From Petrolisthes cinctipes (taxonomy: Eukaryota; Arthropoda; Malacostraca; Decapoda; Porcellanidae), in assembly GCA_033782935.1 (NCBI GenBank), contig JAWQEG010000366.1:309277-373276 (forward strand): DNA of 64,000 nucleotides, written 5' to 3'. The translations under genes and the position numbers were made by a program. Below are positions 34,914 through 45,522 of the stretch, piece after piece. The notes beneath the pieces are model-generated. The model was not told the origin of the DNA. It worked only from the letters and a program-made list of their open reading frames with translations, and did not search any database. How positions within the stretch are numbered: position 1 is the first letter of the stretch; each line of letters begins with the position of its first letter.

Positions 34914-36461
34914 TTGCCCTCCACATGTCACCCCTGTCCTAGTCTTTCCTCATTTGCCTTTAGGTCAAGGGAAGTTAAAAAACTCCTTCATGAGTTGGAC
35001 TCTTATGGTGGTATTGACCCCTTGGAAATGTTTCTTCTGTTCTTTAAACAGACGGCTGATGTCCTAGCTCCCCGCCTCAGTGTGGTCTTCAGGAGACTAT
35101 TTCGTCTTGGTAGTTTTCCTGAATATTGGAGGTCTGCTAATGTTACCTCAATTCCCAAGGGCCCTCCTTCATCTTCAGTTGGCGATTACAGGCCGATTTC
35201 CATCACTCCTGTGTTGTCTAAGGTGTTTGAGAGGCTGGTGGCTGTGCGTTTAAGTAACTTCATGGAACGTAATGGTGTATTCCCACCCTCACAGTTTGCA
35301 TATCGAAGGGGCCTTGGCACGTGTGATGCACTTCTGTGTGTCTCTCATGTACTGCAGAATGCGTTGGAGTTGGGTCGTGAGGCTAGACTGGTACAACTTG
35401 ACTTTTCTGCCGCGTTTGATAGGGTAAATCATCTGGGTATCCTCTACAGACTTCGCTCTGTTGGTGTTGGCGGTTCAGTCCTGCCTGTCTTGTCGCAATT
35501 CCTCACTGCTCGATCCCAGTATGTTGTTGTGGATGGTGTGCAGAGTGAAAGAGTGGAATTAGTGTCTGGGGTGACCCAAGGTAGTGTCTTAGGGCCGTTG
35601 TTGTTCCTAATGTATACCTCTGAACTCTTTAACATCTTGGAGAATGACCTGTATGGTTATGCAGATGACTCCACTCTCATTGCTGTTTTGCCGACCTCTG
35701 GTGCCAGGATTTCTGTTGCTCAGTCATTGGATCGTGACCTGGATAGGATTAGTGATTGGTGCAGGTTGTTGGGTATGAAGTTGAATGCTGGCAAGACTAG
35801 GACAATGGTCGTCTCTAGGTCTCACACGGTGTATCCTTTATCGCCAGCCTTGACTCTTGATGGGATTGTATTTGAGGGGTCTGAGAAATTGGTTATTCTG
35901 GGAGTTACATTTGATGCCAAGCTGACTTTTGAGAGGCATGTTCGGTCAATTTCAAGGTCTGTCTCCCAGAAGTTAGGTATAATGCGTAGAGCTTGGCGTG
36001 TGTTCGGAGATCACTCATTGTTACTGCGGTGTTACAACTCCTTTGTGTTGCCTCTGTTGGAATACTGTTCTCCAGTGTGGTGTTCAGCAGCTGATTGCCA
36101 TCTCAAGTTGCTGGATAGGATTGTTTCCAATGCTAATTTTCTTACCAGCGGTTTACTTGATTGTAATCTGAGTCACCGTCGTTCTGTTGCATCATTGTGC
36201 ATGCTGTTCAAGATCAGAAGTAATGTTCTGCATCCTCTTAACTCCTCTCTGCCACCTCTGTATTTTCCAGCTCGTGTCACTCGTGGTGCGTTGGACTCCC
36301 ATATGTATGCTTACGTATTGCCGTGCTGTAGAACCTGTCAGTACAGTCGATCGTTTGTTCCTAGGTCGGTGTCTCTGTGGAATGGCCTTGGCGAATCTGT
36401 CTTTGATGGTGTAGGACTGGCTGGCTACAAGAGTAGGGCTAATATGTTTTTATTAAGCTAA
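34914..36461 (+). pseudogene. LINE ORF2 reverse transcriptase
   Basis: A 515-codon open frame covers the RT: PEYWRSANVTSIPKG, GDYRPISITPVLSKVFERL, QLDFSAAFDRVNH, SGVTQGSVLGPLLFLMY, YADD at 35658-35669, and the thumb (VILGVTFDAKLTFERH, LPLLEYCSPVWCSA). It ends VGLAGYKSRANMFLLS without an RNase H domain. It is separated from the endonuclease by a frameshift and degenerate bases at 34799-34913. The frame is open but lacks its own start, so the copy is inactive. In the family it reverse-transcribes the LINE RNA at the target site. Confidence 0.85.
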
Positions 36462-36600
36462 CTGCTCATTTTTTTTTTTTTTATTCTAAGCTGTCTTCTT
36501 TTCTTCAGGTTGGATTCATGGGGCTGGGGTTCTCGGATTGATAGAATGCTTGCATTCTCTCCCAGCTTTGTGTCTCTGGTCTATTTTAATAATAATAATT

Positions 36601-36827
36601 ACAGAGTTAATTCTTGCTCAATTATTAAAGTTAACGTAAGATAGGATTCTCGCAAGGATTCGTAAAAAAAAAAATCGTAGAAAAATCGAAGATAAACGAG
36701 GATTAACGAAAACCGTTACAGAAACGAGTACCGTATATAATAGATTTTTGCGTTATTATTACTAGCTAGCTAGTATTTCAATTCGTGTGAAAGTGTATGC
36801 GTGTGGATTTAATATATTAAAAACTAT
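36601..36827. other. Unassigned sequence
   Basis: AT-rich with AAAATCG/AACGA-type short repeats at about 36660-36720. No gene. Confidence 0.35.
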
Positions 36828-36964
36828 TTAAGGGGAGATAATGATTCCTCCAAACTATTCCCAGCAACTGGCCACCATTATTTTTGTTAATTTGGTCCTG
36901 TTTCCTGACATACTTTGGAGGAATCAAGGCGTTCCAATGTACCAAAAGTATACTCTCTCCTTAA
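36828..36964. mobile_element. TTAA-bounded MITE
   Basis: 137 bp from TTAAGGGGAGA to TCTCTCCTTAA, with inner inverted words GATTCCTCCAAA and TTTGGAGGAATC. Confidence 0.75.
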
Positions 36965-37413
36965 TTAATTATTGTTGGTGTTTGACTGAAATTAATAAAT
37001 ATAGTAAAGTAACGTAAATTGGTTGTTTCCATAAACCTTACAATTCTGCTACTACTATTATAATGCATTGACCTATATAATGAAAGAACCCTATCAAATA
37101 AATAAATTATTGACAAAGTGGGATGATAACGGGGATAGATTAAACCTCTACAGACGACCGTTGGGCCAACACAGCGAGACATCCATAATATTGTAAGTCC
37201 GGGATAAAGTAAGAATAAACCAGTGTGGCAGGAAAGAAATGACGATGACATCCACTTCACATATGTAAGTTAACTATGTCATGTGAAACAAGACTGTGGC
37301 CAAGTTCTGTTATACCAAGAAACAAGGCAGGAACTGACGCACATGCCTGTGCATGTAATGAAATGAAAACAAGTCAACCGTGTGTTTACAAAAGAGGAAT
37401 AAGCATCGCATTT
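36965..37413. other. Unassigned sequence
   Basis: No gene recognised. Confidence 0.35.
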
Positions 37414-37870
37414 CTAGTTGTTGTTGATATTCTCCCGGGACAGAATGGCCTCCTGTCCCATGGACCCCCGGTTGCATAATCGTAAACTTTATATGGGTAT
37501 GTGCCAACGCTTGATTTGGTTAGGTTAGGTTATGTCCAGTTTAGGATAGGTCATATTAGGGTAATATGAGCTGGGAAAGAGAATGAAACTATTTCAAAGA
37601 TTATCCTATAGTTGGTTTTATCATTATAACCCAAGTGTTATTCTCCTTCAAATCACCATGATTTCGACCCAGCAGTAAGCGGTGATGGCATGTAGCCCAC
37701 CAGACTTAACGAAAATGCCCCCCAGTACCTTCTGGTCTCAGTGAAATAACTAATTAAAATAAAGGAGGGGCTGGCCCTATATCCTGGGCTACCGAATCAC
37801 ATCCTAGGAAGATGGGACCAGAGCTTACTGGACCAGGATATCTGGGGGCCTCCGACTGCCAGGGATATTA
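37414..37870. repeat. Dispersed repeat, copy 1 (interrupted)
   Basis: GTTGTTGTTGATATTCTCCC and AATGGCCTCCTG at 37417-37456, and GGAGGGGCTGGCCCTATAT at 37764-37782, match the contiguous repeat at 56742-56880. About 250 bp at 37471-37715 are extra here. The CAA-type end on the minus strand suggests a LINE 3' end, but no coding part is attached. Confidence 0.6.
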
Positions 37871-37941
37871 GGGGGAGTGTACATGTTGGCAAAGTGGACA
37901 GTAAGTACAGAAAATGTTATCTCACTGATGGTCACTTATTC

Positions 37942-38108
37942 TTAAGGTGGTAATTCCCTTTTGTACATTGGAATGCCTTGATTCCTCCAATATATGCCAG
38001 GAAACAGGCCCAAGTTATCAAAAATAATGGTGTTCTGTTGCTTGGAATAGTTTGAAGGATTCAGTTGCATGCTCCAGATTTACTAACACAAAACTTCTTC
38101 ACCTTTAA
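37942..38108. mobile_element. TTAA-bounded MITE
   Basis: 167 bp from TTAAGGTGGTAA to CACCTTTAA; it contains TGTACATTGGAATGCC and TTGATTCCTCC, the inverse of the ends at position 1 and 36917. Confidence 0.7.
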
Positions 38109-38322
38109 AGGTACATGGCACGATAGACATGCTGCTGCACTACGGTCCTTCCATGCCTCACACCACCATACTAGCCGCCGATCCTCCTGGTTCCTGTAGC
38201 CTGGTTGTCGTTAGCCCAGCGTGTTCTTACGTCAGTAATGTATATTTTCTTCACGTTAATAATCGACTTGTAAAAATAATCAAGGATGGGAAGGGAGTAA
38301 ATAAAGTTTTCAAGATTGATTA

Positions 38323-38530
38323 ATTGATTGATATTAGGCGCCGCAATAGCGAGGTCATATAGCGCCAGAAAAAGGTGATAGAGAGGCGAGACATAAGCAG
38401 GAAGAAAATATAAAGAAAAGAGGGACAGTTGAAACACAAAAAGCTAGTGGCTGGGGCCGAAGGGGCGCTAAAACCCTTTAAAGTATTGCCCACATCACTA
38501 ATGCAGTCAATACCCCATTACGGAGTAAGG
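38323..38530 (-). repeat. Dispersed SINE-like repeat, copy 2
   Basis: Reverse complement of the repeat at 16772-16976: ATTAGGCGCCGC, AAAGAAAAGAGGGACAGTTG, AAGCTAGTGGCTGGGG. The ATTGATTGAT stretch is its tail. Confidence 0.75.
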
Positions 38531-38602
38531 TGTTCAAGAAAGGATTTTGTTTTTGTTTTTTTTAATATTATGATGCAGTTGTATATATAATATAATGATA
38601 CT

Positions 38603-38694
38603 ACTACTATGGTTACTACTATTACTCCTACTGCTACTTCTACTATTACTACTACTACTATTATTACAACTACAACTACTCCTACTTTTACTAC

Positions 38695-38697
<3 letters not shown>
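38603..38697. repeat. (TAC)n-type microsatellite
   Basis: Imperfect TAC/ACT trinucleotide repeats directly abutting the poly(T) (poly(A) on minus) of the next element. Confidence 0.85.
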
Positions 38698-38731
<34 letters not shown>

Positions 38732-38751
38732 AATGATACCTCCACCCTGTG

Positions 38752-38757
38752 TTTATT
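38752..38757 (-). terminator. Polyadenylation signal AATAAA
   Basis: TTTATT on plus reads AATAAA on minus, 25 bases upstream of the poly(A) run. Confidence 0.7.
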
Positions 38758-38891
38758 TATAAATGTGGGCTCCACAAATTGGAGGTTAGTAGCTCCAACT
38801 CTGGTCGCTACTAACTGTGGCATCCAACCATAGTAATACTACTTATATACACAATTACTAATACTATAATCTTATATATCTACTCCTTAAA

Positions 38892-41800
38892 TTACACCTC
38901 CCTCCTGTCTACACTGATGTCACTTTCCACCACTGTGGCCTCGTAGTCCAGGTCTGATATGTCTGTGGTGGTGGGGGCGGAGTATCTTGTGCCCCTGAGA
39001 CATAGGAGGGCGGACCACAGCAGGGAGAAGGAGAGACGACATCTCATCCAGGCGACAATGTGACTCCTTGGCTGGTGCTTCTTTTCTGCCATTCTGTCTG
39101 CTAATCTTGAATAGAAGCACCTGGCCTTGGAACCCATCCCACCGGATGTGGTGAATACCAGGGGAGTGAAGCTGCCCTGATCCACATGCTGGATTCTCTC
39201 CCCATAGGCTCTTATCTTCTCCTGCTCGTTCCTCTGGTGGGCGGCTTCCAGGGAGAGCTGACGGTGACAAGAGGCCATCGGGTCGAAGATACGTATATCC
39301 ATGAAGGCTCTCTGTCCTCTCGTCCAAAAACCACGAGCACTTACGTCAACTCGAGCCTCGTTGGTGGTGTTGGCTGTCCTGTAATGTAGGTGTTCACCGT
39401 CCAGGGGGAGAAGAGTTGGTTCAGTGGAGACGTCATGACACACTTCCCTGAGCATATTGGCTGTCAAGTTCCTCACTTCATCATGCCTGATACACACAAA
39501 TCCACCCTTTTTGCATGTCATTGTGTGGTTAACATCATTTGGGGATCCACACGCAAAGGTGTTAGGAATTCCCTCCACTGGCCAGCCATACCTCAAAGCA
39601 ACGGCGTCAACAAATTCTTGTTTGTAAAGGCTGAAGCCCTTTGCTTTAATAGGTAATGACGTTAGCCAGTTAGATGCTCCCGTTTCCTGTGCTGTGTGAA
39701 CTTTCCTGGTGGTATCTGCAGGCAAGACGCTTATCAGATGTTCTAAGTCATTCTTTTGTGCCTGCTGTCTGTCCATTGAAATCTGTTTCTTATGTTGATT
39801 GACCGCACTGAAGTCAATTTCCCCATGTACATCCTGAACAATGATTTTATCTGTGAGGGACCCGGTAAGGCTGATGGAGTTGAGGTTTTCCATTTCAGCC
39901 AACCTCTCAGGGGATGTGATCCCCATCCCGCCTAGTCTTGGTGGCAATGCAAGCAGCCTCCTCTCCTCATCTCCCAGGGTGTGGGATCTGATTAGCACTG
40001 GTATGAGGGCGTCTCTAATAGAGTTCTCCAACGGTCTGAGAAGAGGGCTGATGCCTGGGATGGTTCGCATGACGAATCTCCATTGATGTTGCAGGCCGTG
40101 TGTGTATGCTGAGTAGGCTGCGTGTGGCTCTGTCCTAGCGATGTCAGCTAGAACTTCCACCTCTTTCACCCACTTCAACACTTTCTCCTCAATGTACTCC
40201 TTCTTAAACTCCTCTGTTCCAATAACTGCACCCAAATGTCGCTGTCCTTCTTTTGTGATAATTACCCTACTACCATTGAAGATTTCCACTCCAAGGTTAT
40301 ATAGTTCAGGTTTAACAATAAGGACGGACTTGGCGGCATTTGGTGTGTATCCAATTGTGGGGCCATTTTCATTCACAAGGTCCCACCAACCCTTTAAGTC
40401 TGTAATTTTACCTGCCCCTGAAAAGTCATCTGCATACGCCACTTGCTCCACATTTGTCTTTCCAAATACAATTTTATCTTGGAGCACAGATAAGCCAATG
40501 GCATACATAGCCATGGCCACAGGGTCACCTTGTGTTGTTCCTTCTAATGATTGTACTACTTTAACACTATTATTATTTCTATTATTTATGTACATGTTTG
40601 ATGGTTCCTTATATGTGTTTTTCACATACATTGCCAGTGAGGGACACTTAATGTTGATATTGTGAAGCATGGTTTTTCTGTTTATTGAGTTAAATGCATT
40701 TTTAGCATCAACTAAAAGCACAGCTTCACATTCATCCTGGTTAAATATCTCCCTCATTGCATGGATGGCCGCTTCCCCACCTGCCTGCTGCCCTGCACAC
40801 ACCTGTAAATTCCCTGCTGCACTTCTCACATCCTCTTTGACCACTGCCATGATACATTTCCCAATTATACGTCGGAGTACTTCTCCTACTCCAATGGGTC
40901 TGCATCCTGGCTTCTTGTCAAGAGGGATAAGATGGCAGGCAGTCAGGGCTTCAATATGGTGACAGTTGGTGGAGGCAAGTTTTCTAGTTAATGCTGCCAT
41001 GGTGTTACGCAAGTCACCAGCAGCATTACCACGGAGAGTGCTGCTCAGCAGGCGGCGCCACCCTCTTGCATCCAGGCCTGAAGGAACAGCACTGCCATGT
41101 GTCTGGAGGGCCTTTTTCCACACCATGTCACCTGTTATCATCTCGTAGATGACACTGTTCGGAGCTTGATGACATCCCTGCAGTCTAAGGCCCACCATCT
41201 CGCTGGGTGGTGGATGTTTTTCCTTCAGCTGAAGGATAGTATCCCTGGTGAGTGGCAACACACCGCCTGTCTCTTCTTCATTTAATGCCCGTAGTGCAGA
41301 TGCAACTTTACCTTGCCGCATCCTGTCGGCAAAGTTACGGGCCTTGTTTTCATTCTTTTGATTAAGGGGAAGTCTTGTCGGTCTCTTCTGTATGGCTCTA
41401 GCCTCCTCGAGGAGCTCATCAAGTTTGTTGGTAAGCCATAAATCTACTCTTCTTGTGACTGCTTTCACGTTTTCGCTTGTCTTGGTTCTGTTGTGTGTCC
41501 TTTGAAAGAAGAGTTTTGGCAGCATGAAAAAGATTTTTAGGGCATGCGGTGCAAAGGGAGTGTCTTGAATATATTGATTGAGGAGGATGACCATTTCCTT
41601 TGCAATTTTTGTCGTAGCTGCACACTTGGGTGGCTCAAAAAGATTGTGTGCAGACCAACCCACAATTTCGAGATAAGTGTTACTGACCCATCTCGTTATT
41701 GCCTTCGCCGTCAGTCCTTTCCATGTAAAGATACCCCTCTCATTTTCTACCACATTAGGGTCTAATTGTGGTGGTTGGGGCGGTGGTGGATTGCGCTGTG

Positions 41801-42068
41801 GTGGCTGTGGTGGGGTGTCCGGCACTCTCACCTCATCCTGCCTCCTGTCATGTTGACTCTCGCCCTGGGATTCCTGGCTGTTTTCTTGCTCCTCCTCCTC
41901 CCTCTCCCCGCCCTGGTCACGTCCCAGGGGGTTTTGACAGCCATCGCCCTTTCTACAGTTGATGCATTTTCTGTTTTGCCTGGCACATCTGCAATTCACA
42001 CACTTGTGTTCTTCTTTCGTACACTGACAACATTTTCTTCCATCATACAGGTCTGACATTATATGCAA
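38892..42068 (-). CDS. Reverse transcriptase with Cys-rich N-terminus and restriction-like endonuclease
   Basis: Intact 1058-aa protein. Residues 13-44 are Cys-rich (CCQC, CVNCRC, CINC, CQNP) and resemble CXC-type zinc-binding modules; a polar, Pro-rich linker follows to about 105. The RT spans about 377-620: CRPIGVGEVLRRIIGKCI, D454 in LLVDAKNAFNSINR, GTTQGDP (510-516), YADD (545-548) and RHLGAVIGTEEF. The C-terminal half has a C840/H848/C852 plus GG and RHDEVRNL region, then D908 and D924-I-R with SFTPLVFTTSGGMG (966-979), the layout of the PD-(D/E)XK-like endonucleases of R2/R4/HERO-type elements. I do not recall a named family for this exact set. The better start may be the second Met (MSDLYDG). 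Endonuclease assignment is by motif only. Confidence 0.8.
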   Translation of the reverse strand: MHIMSDLYDGRKCCQCTKEEHKCVNCRCARQNRKCINCRKGDGCQNPLGRDQGGEREEEEQENSQESQGESQHDRRQDEVRVPDTPPQPPQRNPPPPQPPQLDPNVVENERGIFTWKGLTAKAITRWVSNTYLEIVGWSAHNLFEPPKCAATTKIAKEMVILLNQYIQDTPFAPHALKIFFMLPKLFFQRTHNRTKTSENVKAVTRRVDLWLTNKLDELLEEARAIQKRPTRLPLNQKNENKARNFADRMRQGKVASALRALNEEETGGVLPLTRDTILQLKEKHPPPSEMVGLRLQGCHQAPNSVIYEMITGDMVWKKALQTHGSAVPSGLDARGWRRLLSSTLRGNAAGDLRNTMAALTRKLASTNCHHIEALTACHLIPLDKKPGCRPIGVGEVLRRIIGKCIMAVVKEDVRSAAGNLQVCAGQQAGGEAAIHAMREIFNQDECEAVLLVDAKNAFNSINRKTMLHNINIKCPSLAMYVKNTYKEPSNMYINNRNNNSVKVVQSLEGTTQGDPVAMAMYAIGLSVLQDKIVFGKTNVEQVAYADDFSGAGKITDLKGWWDLVNENGPTIGYTPNAAKSVLIVKPELYNLGVEIFNGSRVIITKEGQRHLGAVIGTEEFKKEYIEEKVLKWVKEVEVLADIARTEPHAAYSAYTHGLQHQWRFVMRTIPGISPLLRPLENSIRDALIPVLIRSHTLGDEERRLLALPPRLGGMGITSPERLAEMENLNSISLTGSLTDKIIVQDVHGEIDFSAVNQHKKQISMDRQQAQKNDLEHLISVLPADTTRKVHTAQETGASNWLTSLPIKAKGFSLYKQEFVDAVALRYGWPVEGIPNTFACGSPNDVNHTMTCKKGGFVCIRHDEVRNLTANMLREVCHDVSTEPTLLPLDGEHLHYRTANTTNEARVDVSARGFWTRGQRAFMDIRIFDPMASCHRQLSLEAAHQRNEQEKIRAYGERIQHVDQGSFTPLVFTTSGGMGSKARCFYSRLADRMAEKKHQPRSHIVAWMRCRLSFSLLWSALLCLRGTRYSAPTTTDISDLDYEATVVESDISVDRREV

Positions 42069-42146
42069 ATCATAATATCATTGTTCAAACAAAGAGTGAT
42101 CTTGTGGATCAGACATTACATAAAATCATAGTACAGTATTATTTTC

Positions 42147-42199
<53 letters not shown>

Positions 42200-43104
42200 A
42201 GGAGGCTGTGATGGGGAGGAGAGAGGAGGCTATGATGGAGGAGGAGGGAAGGAGGGTATGGCCGAGAGTGGGTGAGGGCGAGAATGATAGGAGGGAGGGA
42301 GGGCGTGTATGTTGGGAAGGAAGGAAGGGGCTATGACGGGAAGGGGAGAATAGGAGAAGGGTGCAGCCGGGGTGGGGGGAAGAGATAGGGATGATGTAGT
42401 AGGGATAAAGTAGTAGACATCTGTAAGTAATATTAGTAGGTATCATATAGGGAACAATGTAAGTAGTAATATTAGTATATCTATATTATATAGTAGCAAT
42501 AGTAGTAGTGCAAGGAGACTTTAAAAATTAATATACTACTGTTCGGATATTTATACTTAATACTGAAGTATAAAAACACGCGTTGGGCACTCACGTTGTG
42601 TGGATGGCTCGTGTCGCCATTTACAATATTTACGTTCTATGGATTGGTATTACTATAGGTCTACTTTATATATTTTAGTGTCAAGTTAACTCTACGTGGT
42701 ACTAAGCTCTAAATTTGGTACACATCCACTGTAGCTGTATTTAAAAGTAGAAATAGACCTATTAGTCACCGCTGGTGTGTCGGCGGGGAAGGGGAGGGGG
42801 TACCCGTCGGTCTGTATTTGTCCACCGTATCACTTAACACCTGATAGTGGCTACTGACCCAGCACGGTCCCAAGCTCACAATTTTCAAGGGTCAAATGCT
42901 CTCCTATACTTATTCACAACTTCCACATAATAAATCAACATTTTCCGTATGAACCAATGCATGTATCAACACAGCTTTAATATAATTGAGCTCGTCTTAG
43001 TGTCACTGTTCACTGTGTCAATTTTCACAAACTTTCACACTGTTTTCACCACAAAAAACAACCCCTAAATACAGAGCCACCCACACACGTCTTACCCCTA
43101 GCGC
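42069..43104. other. Non-coding stretch, possible 5' UTR of the RT element
   Basis: It contains (GA)n at 42152-42197 and purine-rich low-complexity sequence to 42370. No gene is supported. It may be 5' UTR or flank. Confidence 0.4.
42152..42197. repeat. (GA)n microsatellite
   Basis: About 23 GA units. Confidence 0.9.
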
Positions 43105-43148
43105 ACTACTACTACTACTACTCATACTACTACTAATACTACTACTAA
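43105..43148. repeat. (TAC)n microsatellite
   Basis: ACTACTACTACT-type repeats in the same orientation as those at 38603-38697. Confidence 0.85.
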
Positions 43149-43618
43149 CAAGAAATAAAATGTCAATAATATAGTTATATATATCCCTTATGATTATGTT
43201 GTGCAAAGAGAGAACAAAGTTTGTGTGATGAATGGATAGATAGTGGGAAAATGAAGAAACTGAGAAGCGACGGTATATTAGCGAAGAGAGTGACTACAAG
43301 ATAGAGATTACGCTTCGGACGAAAAATATTAATCATAACGGATCACCAGAGTTCAAAAGTGTGCAAAATATGTTTGAATTTTTATTATATGACTACAATG
43401 GTTTTGATAAAACAAATTGTTACCGCCATTGATGTGAAGTGATGAGACATTATATTATTTTGGGTAAATGTGGTATAAATTATGCAATATGTTTGTCATT
43501 AGGTGTTAGGCTTAGCAATTACACCCCACATTACCATACATACACTCCCTCTCTCCAACATGGGTACCTTATTCACCTCCTGCCTCCTCCCGTCCCAACC
43601 CTCCTTTATGTCGTTCAT
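43149..43618. other. Unassigned sequence
   Basis: No gene recognised. Confidence 0.35.
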
Positions 43619-43955
43619 TTTTTTTTTTTTTTTTTTTTTTTTTTAATGTTCCGACACTGGATATAGGCTTAATCAAGCACGTTACCGTGGCCCAGGTCAA
43701 CTGCTGCTCACACACACACACGTCACGACTTCCGAACTGGTACCCAGCTACAGAGGGAGGAAAGTGAGGGTAATTCCCAAATACTGCAGCTGTTATGGTA
43801 CCAGCGAGGGTATTTTATGGCGTTTGGTGGCCTTATAGTTACTGCCTGAAACTCAAATCGGAAGAGTAAATATTCTCAGACCCTCACCTGAGAGGATCGA
43901 TCTCCCGACCTCTAGGTTATGAGTCCAGAACACTAACCACTCGGGCCACCTTCCC
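43619..43955 (-). mobile_element. tRNA-headed SINE, copy 1
   Basis: On the minus strand it starts GGGAAGGTGGCC with an A-box-like word and a B-box-like GGTCGGGAGATCGATCC (about 43895-43915), and ends in a 3' poly(A) (T-run 43619-43644). The body includes a (CA)n and CACGACTTCCGAACTGG. A second copy lies at 63687-64000. Confidence 0.78.
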
Positions 43956-44052
43956 TACAATACTGCCAATGTCGTAATGGAAATAAATGCCTTTGACCTG
44001 AAGAAGTAATAGCGAAACTTCCTCCATATTGGCTCCTCCTCATGTTGTTCTT

Positions 44053-44310
44053 AAGGCCTCCATAGACTATCAATCATGCCTGCGCAAACTGGGTGATTGT
44101 GCAGGCATAACCGTCGTGTGTGGGTGTGATTGATGGGTTGCGCAAATGACTGAACCATATCTAACAAACTTTTCATCAATCACACGCTTGTACAATGATG
44201 CATGATAATGTCTGGTGACTGCTCAGTCTTCTTACTAGTGTGTGGCAAATTTAAATGATTGCACAGTCATCTAGTTTGCGCAGGCATGAATGATAGTCTA
44301 TGGAGGCCTT
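44053..44310. mobile_element. MITE with ~38-bp terminal inverted repeats
   Basis: The ends AAGGCCTCCATAGACTATCA and the inverse TGATAGTCTATGGAGGCCTT flank GCCTGCGCAAACT words on both sides. 258 bp, no ORF. Superfamily not determined; flanks show no clear duplication. Confidence 0.75.
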
Positions 44311-45136
44311 TAGCCATACATGTGTGTGAGCAGATGCAGTAGGTACTGACTGCTTATTCAGGTTCCTTTACATGAAAACTCTCACAATTATTGTCGGAAA
44401 CATTTGTCGAGGGAAAAATGTCACTTTTCGTTAGATTGTTAAATTTTCATTATCAAATTCTGGCAACAAACCTCAATGCTGCAACTCTTTAGCGTCGAAA
44501 CTGTACAGCTTTCATTTTAAAATATTGCAGATTTTATTTACTTTAGAATTTTTCAGATGGAGCAATATGTTCTTTTAGAAAGCTAAATGAGATGGGTTTT
44601 AAATGATATATATGAATGCTGTCATTTCCTAATGTATACTTATATGGCTTCTAGTAATCGTTTTACTGCATCATCACACGAAAGCATATCTAGGAAAATA
44701 ATATAACTAATGAAGAATATACTCATTAAAGGTTTACATGTAACTGTAACTATCAAGGAAAGTTTTTTTTTTTTTTTTTTATAAAAGAACGACTTCCTGG
44801 TTGTGACCTCTTTTCACTTCTTGGTTAAAATTAAGTTAAATATATTTACCTATTATCAGTTATAGGCAATTATGGGTCGATTCCACAGTGGTATTGGTTT
44901 GTTACCTTCCCAACCAACCACACTTGTAAGGCTTCATTATTTTCCAAAAGCTGAGTATCCACATTCACAAAATCTATCCAACAGTTAGAAATTTAGATAA
45001 TGATGATCACTATAGTTTATAGTTTCGTTTGCGTGCTTACAAACCAATACCAACCACTGTGGAATCCACCCACTAACTTGACTATATGGCCGCTTGCCTC
45101 TTTCATTTATGCTCACAAAATGTGGTTGCATTGCAG
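44311..45136. other. Unassigned sequence / probable intron
   Basis: No earlier exon of the downstream acyltransferase gene could be identified. T-run at 44766-44780. Confidence 0.35.
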
Positions 45137-45280
45137 AAAGGCATCATGAGCGTGACGGTGTTTTGGAGTGTGGAAGAAGAGCGTAGTGAAGACATGGCTA
45201 AACTACTAGGAATGATACCAGGCCTGGATTGGTCACGCCCAGTCTACCTCTATGCTTGTTGCATCGATGTGATCACAGAG
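45137..45280 (+). CDS. Glycine N-acyltransferase-like gene, internal exon
   Basis: A 48-codon exon follows the acceptor CATTGCAG. It encodes KGIMSVTVFWSVEEE...GLDWSRPVYLYACCIDV, matching the style of the N-terminal domain of glycine N-acyltransferase-like proteins (the LDW-RP-Y element). It begins and ends in phase 0, compatible with the exon at 48210. The donor GAG|GTCTGT is weak, so an alternative 3' end or a missing exon is possible. Upstream exons with the start codon were not found. Assignment rests on similarity from memory plus the splice-phase chain. Confidence 0.55.
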
Positions 45281-45522
45281 GTCTGTTCATCATTCACATA
45301 TAGTATGTTTCTATCTTTTTTACGGTAAATAGTCATGACCCATATAATTACGGGTATAACTACGACTGGATATAAGACAACCAAAAATAATAGGATAGGA
45401 GAAGCAGAGCAGAGGAAGGAATGCTGTCATGGGAGTCCTTAGGAAATCGACTTTAATATATGATTTCATAAAATAAGAGGAGTATTGCAGCTTGCTTGAT
45501 GGTTCCACTGTGCTTGGAGTGC

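Larger units (their letters stand above)
33267..36600 (+). mobile_element. Jockey/CR1-like LINE with 2A-like motif
   Basis: Pieces of one ORF2 in three frames (33556-33933, 34016-34798, 34914-36461) give a hydrophobic leader, 2A-like motif, AP endonuclease and RT. The 3' UTR ends in an AATAATAATAAT-type tail near 36587-36600. No ORF1 was recognised upstream. The 5' boundary is uncertain. There is no RNase H. Confidence 0.78.
38698..42068 (-). mobile_element. Non-LTR-type element with RT and restriction-like endonuclease
   Basis: A minus-strand unit has a single intact ORF (42068-38892), a 3' UTR with AATAAA (plus-strand TTTATT at 38752-38757) and, about 25 bases on, a 29-base poly(A) tail (T-run 38698-38726). 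The poly(A) joins a (TAC)n microsatellite. The 5' boundary is not certain: it could extend to about 43104, where another (TAC)n block begins. The intact frame and clean tail suggest a recent insertion. Confidence 0.75.

Noticed and set aside
37519..37536. Telomeric (TTAGG)n repeat
   Set aside because: Only two or three imperfect units; common by chance in arthropod sequence.
42126..42446. Minus-strand Ser/Leu-rich frame
   Set aside because: Produced by the (GA)n and purine-rich low-complexity tract.
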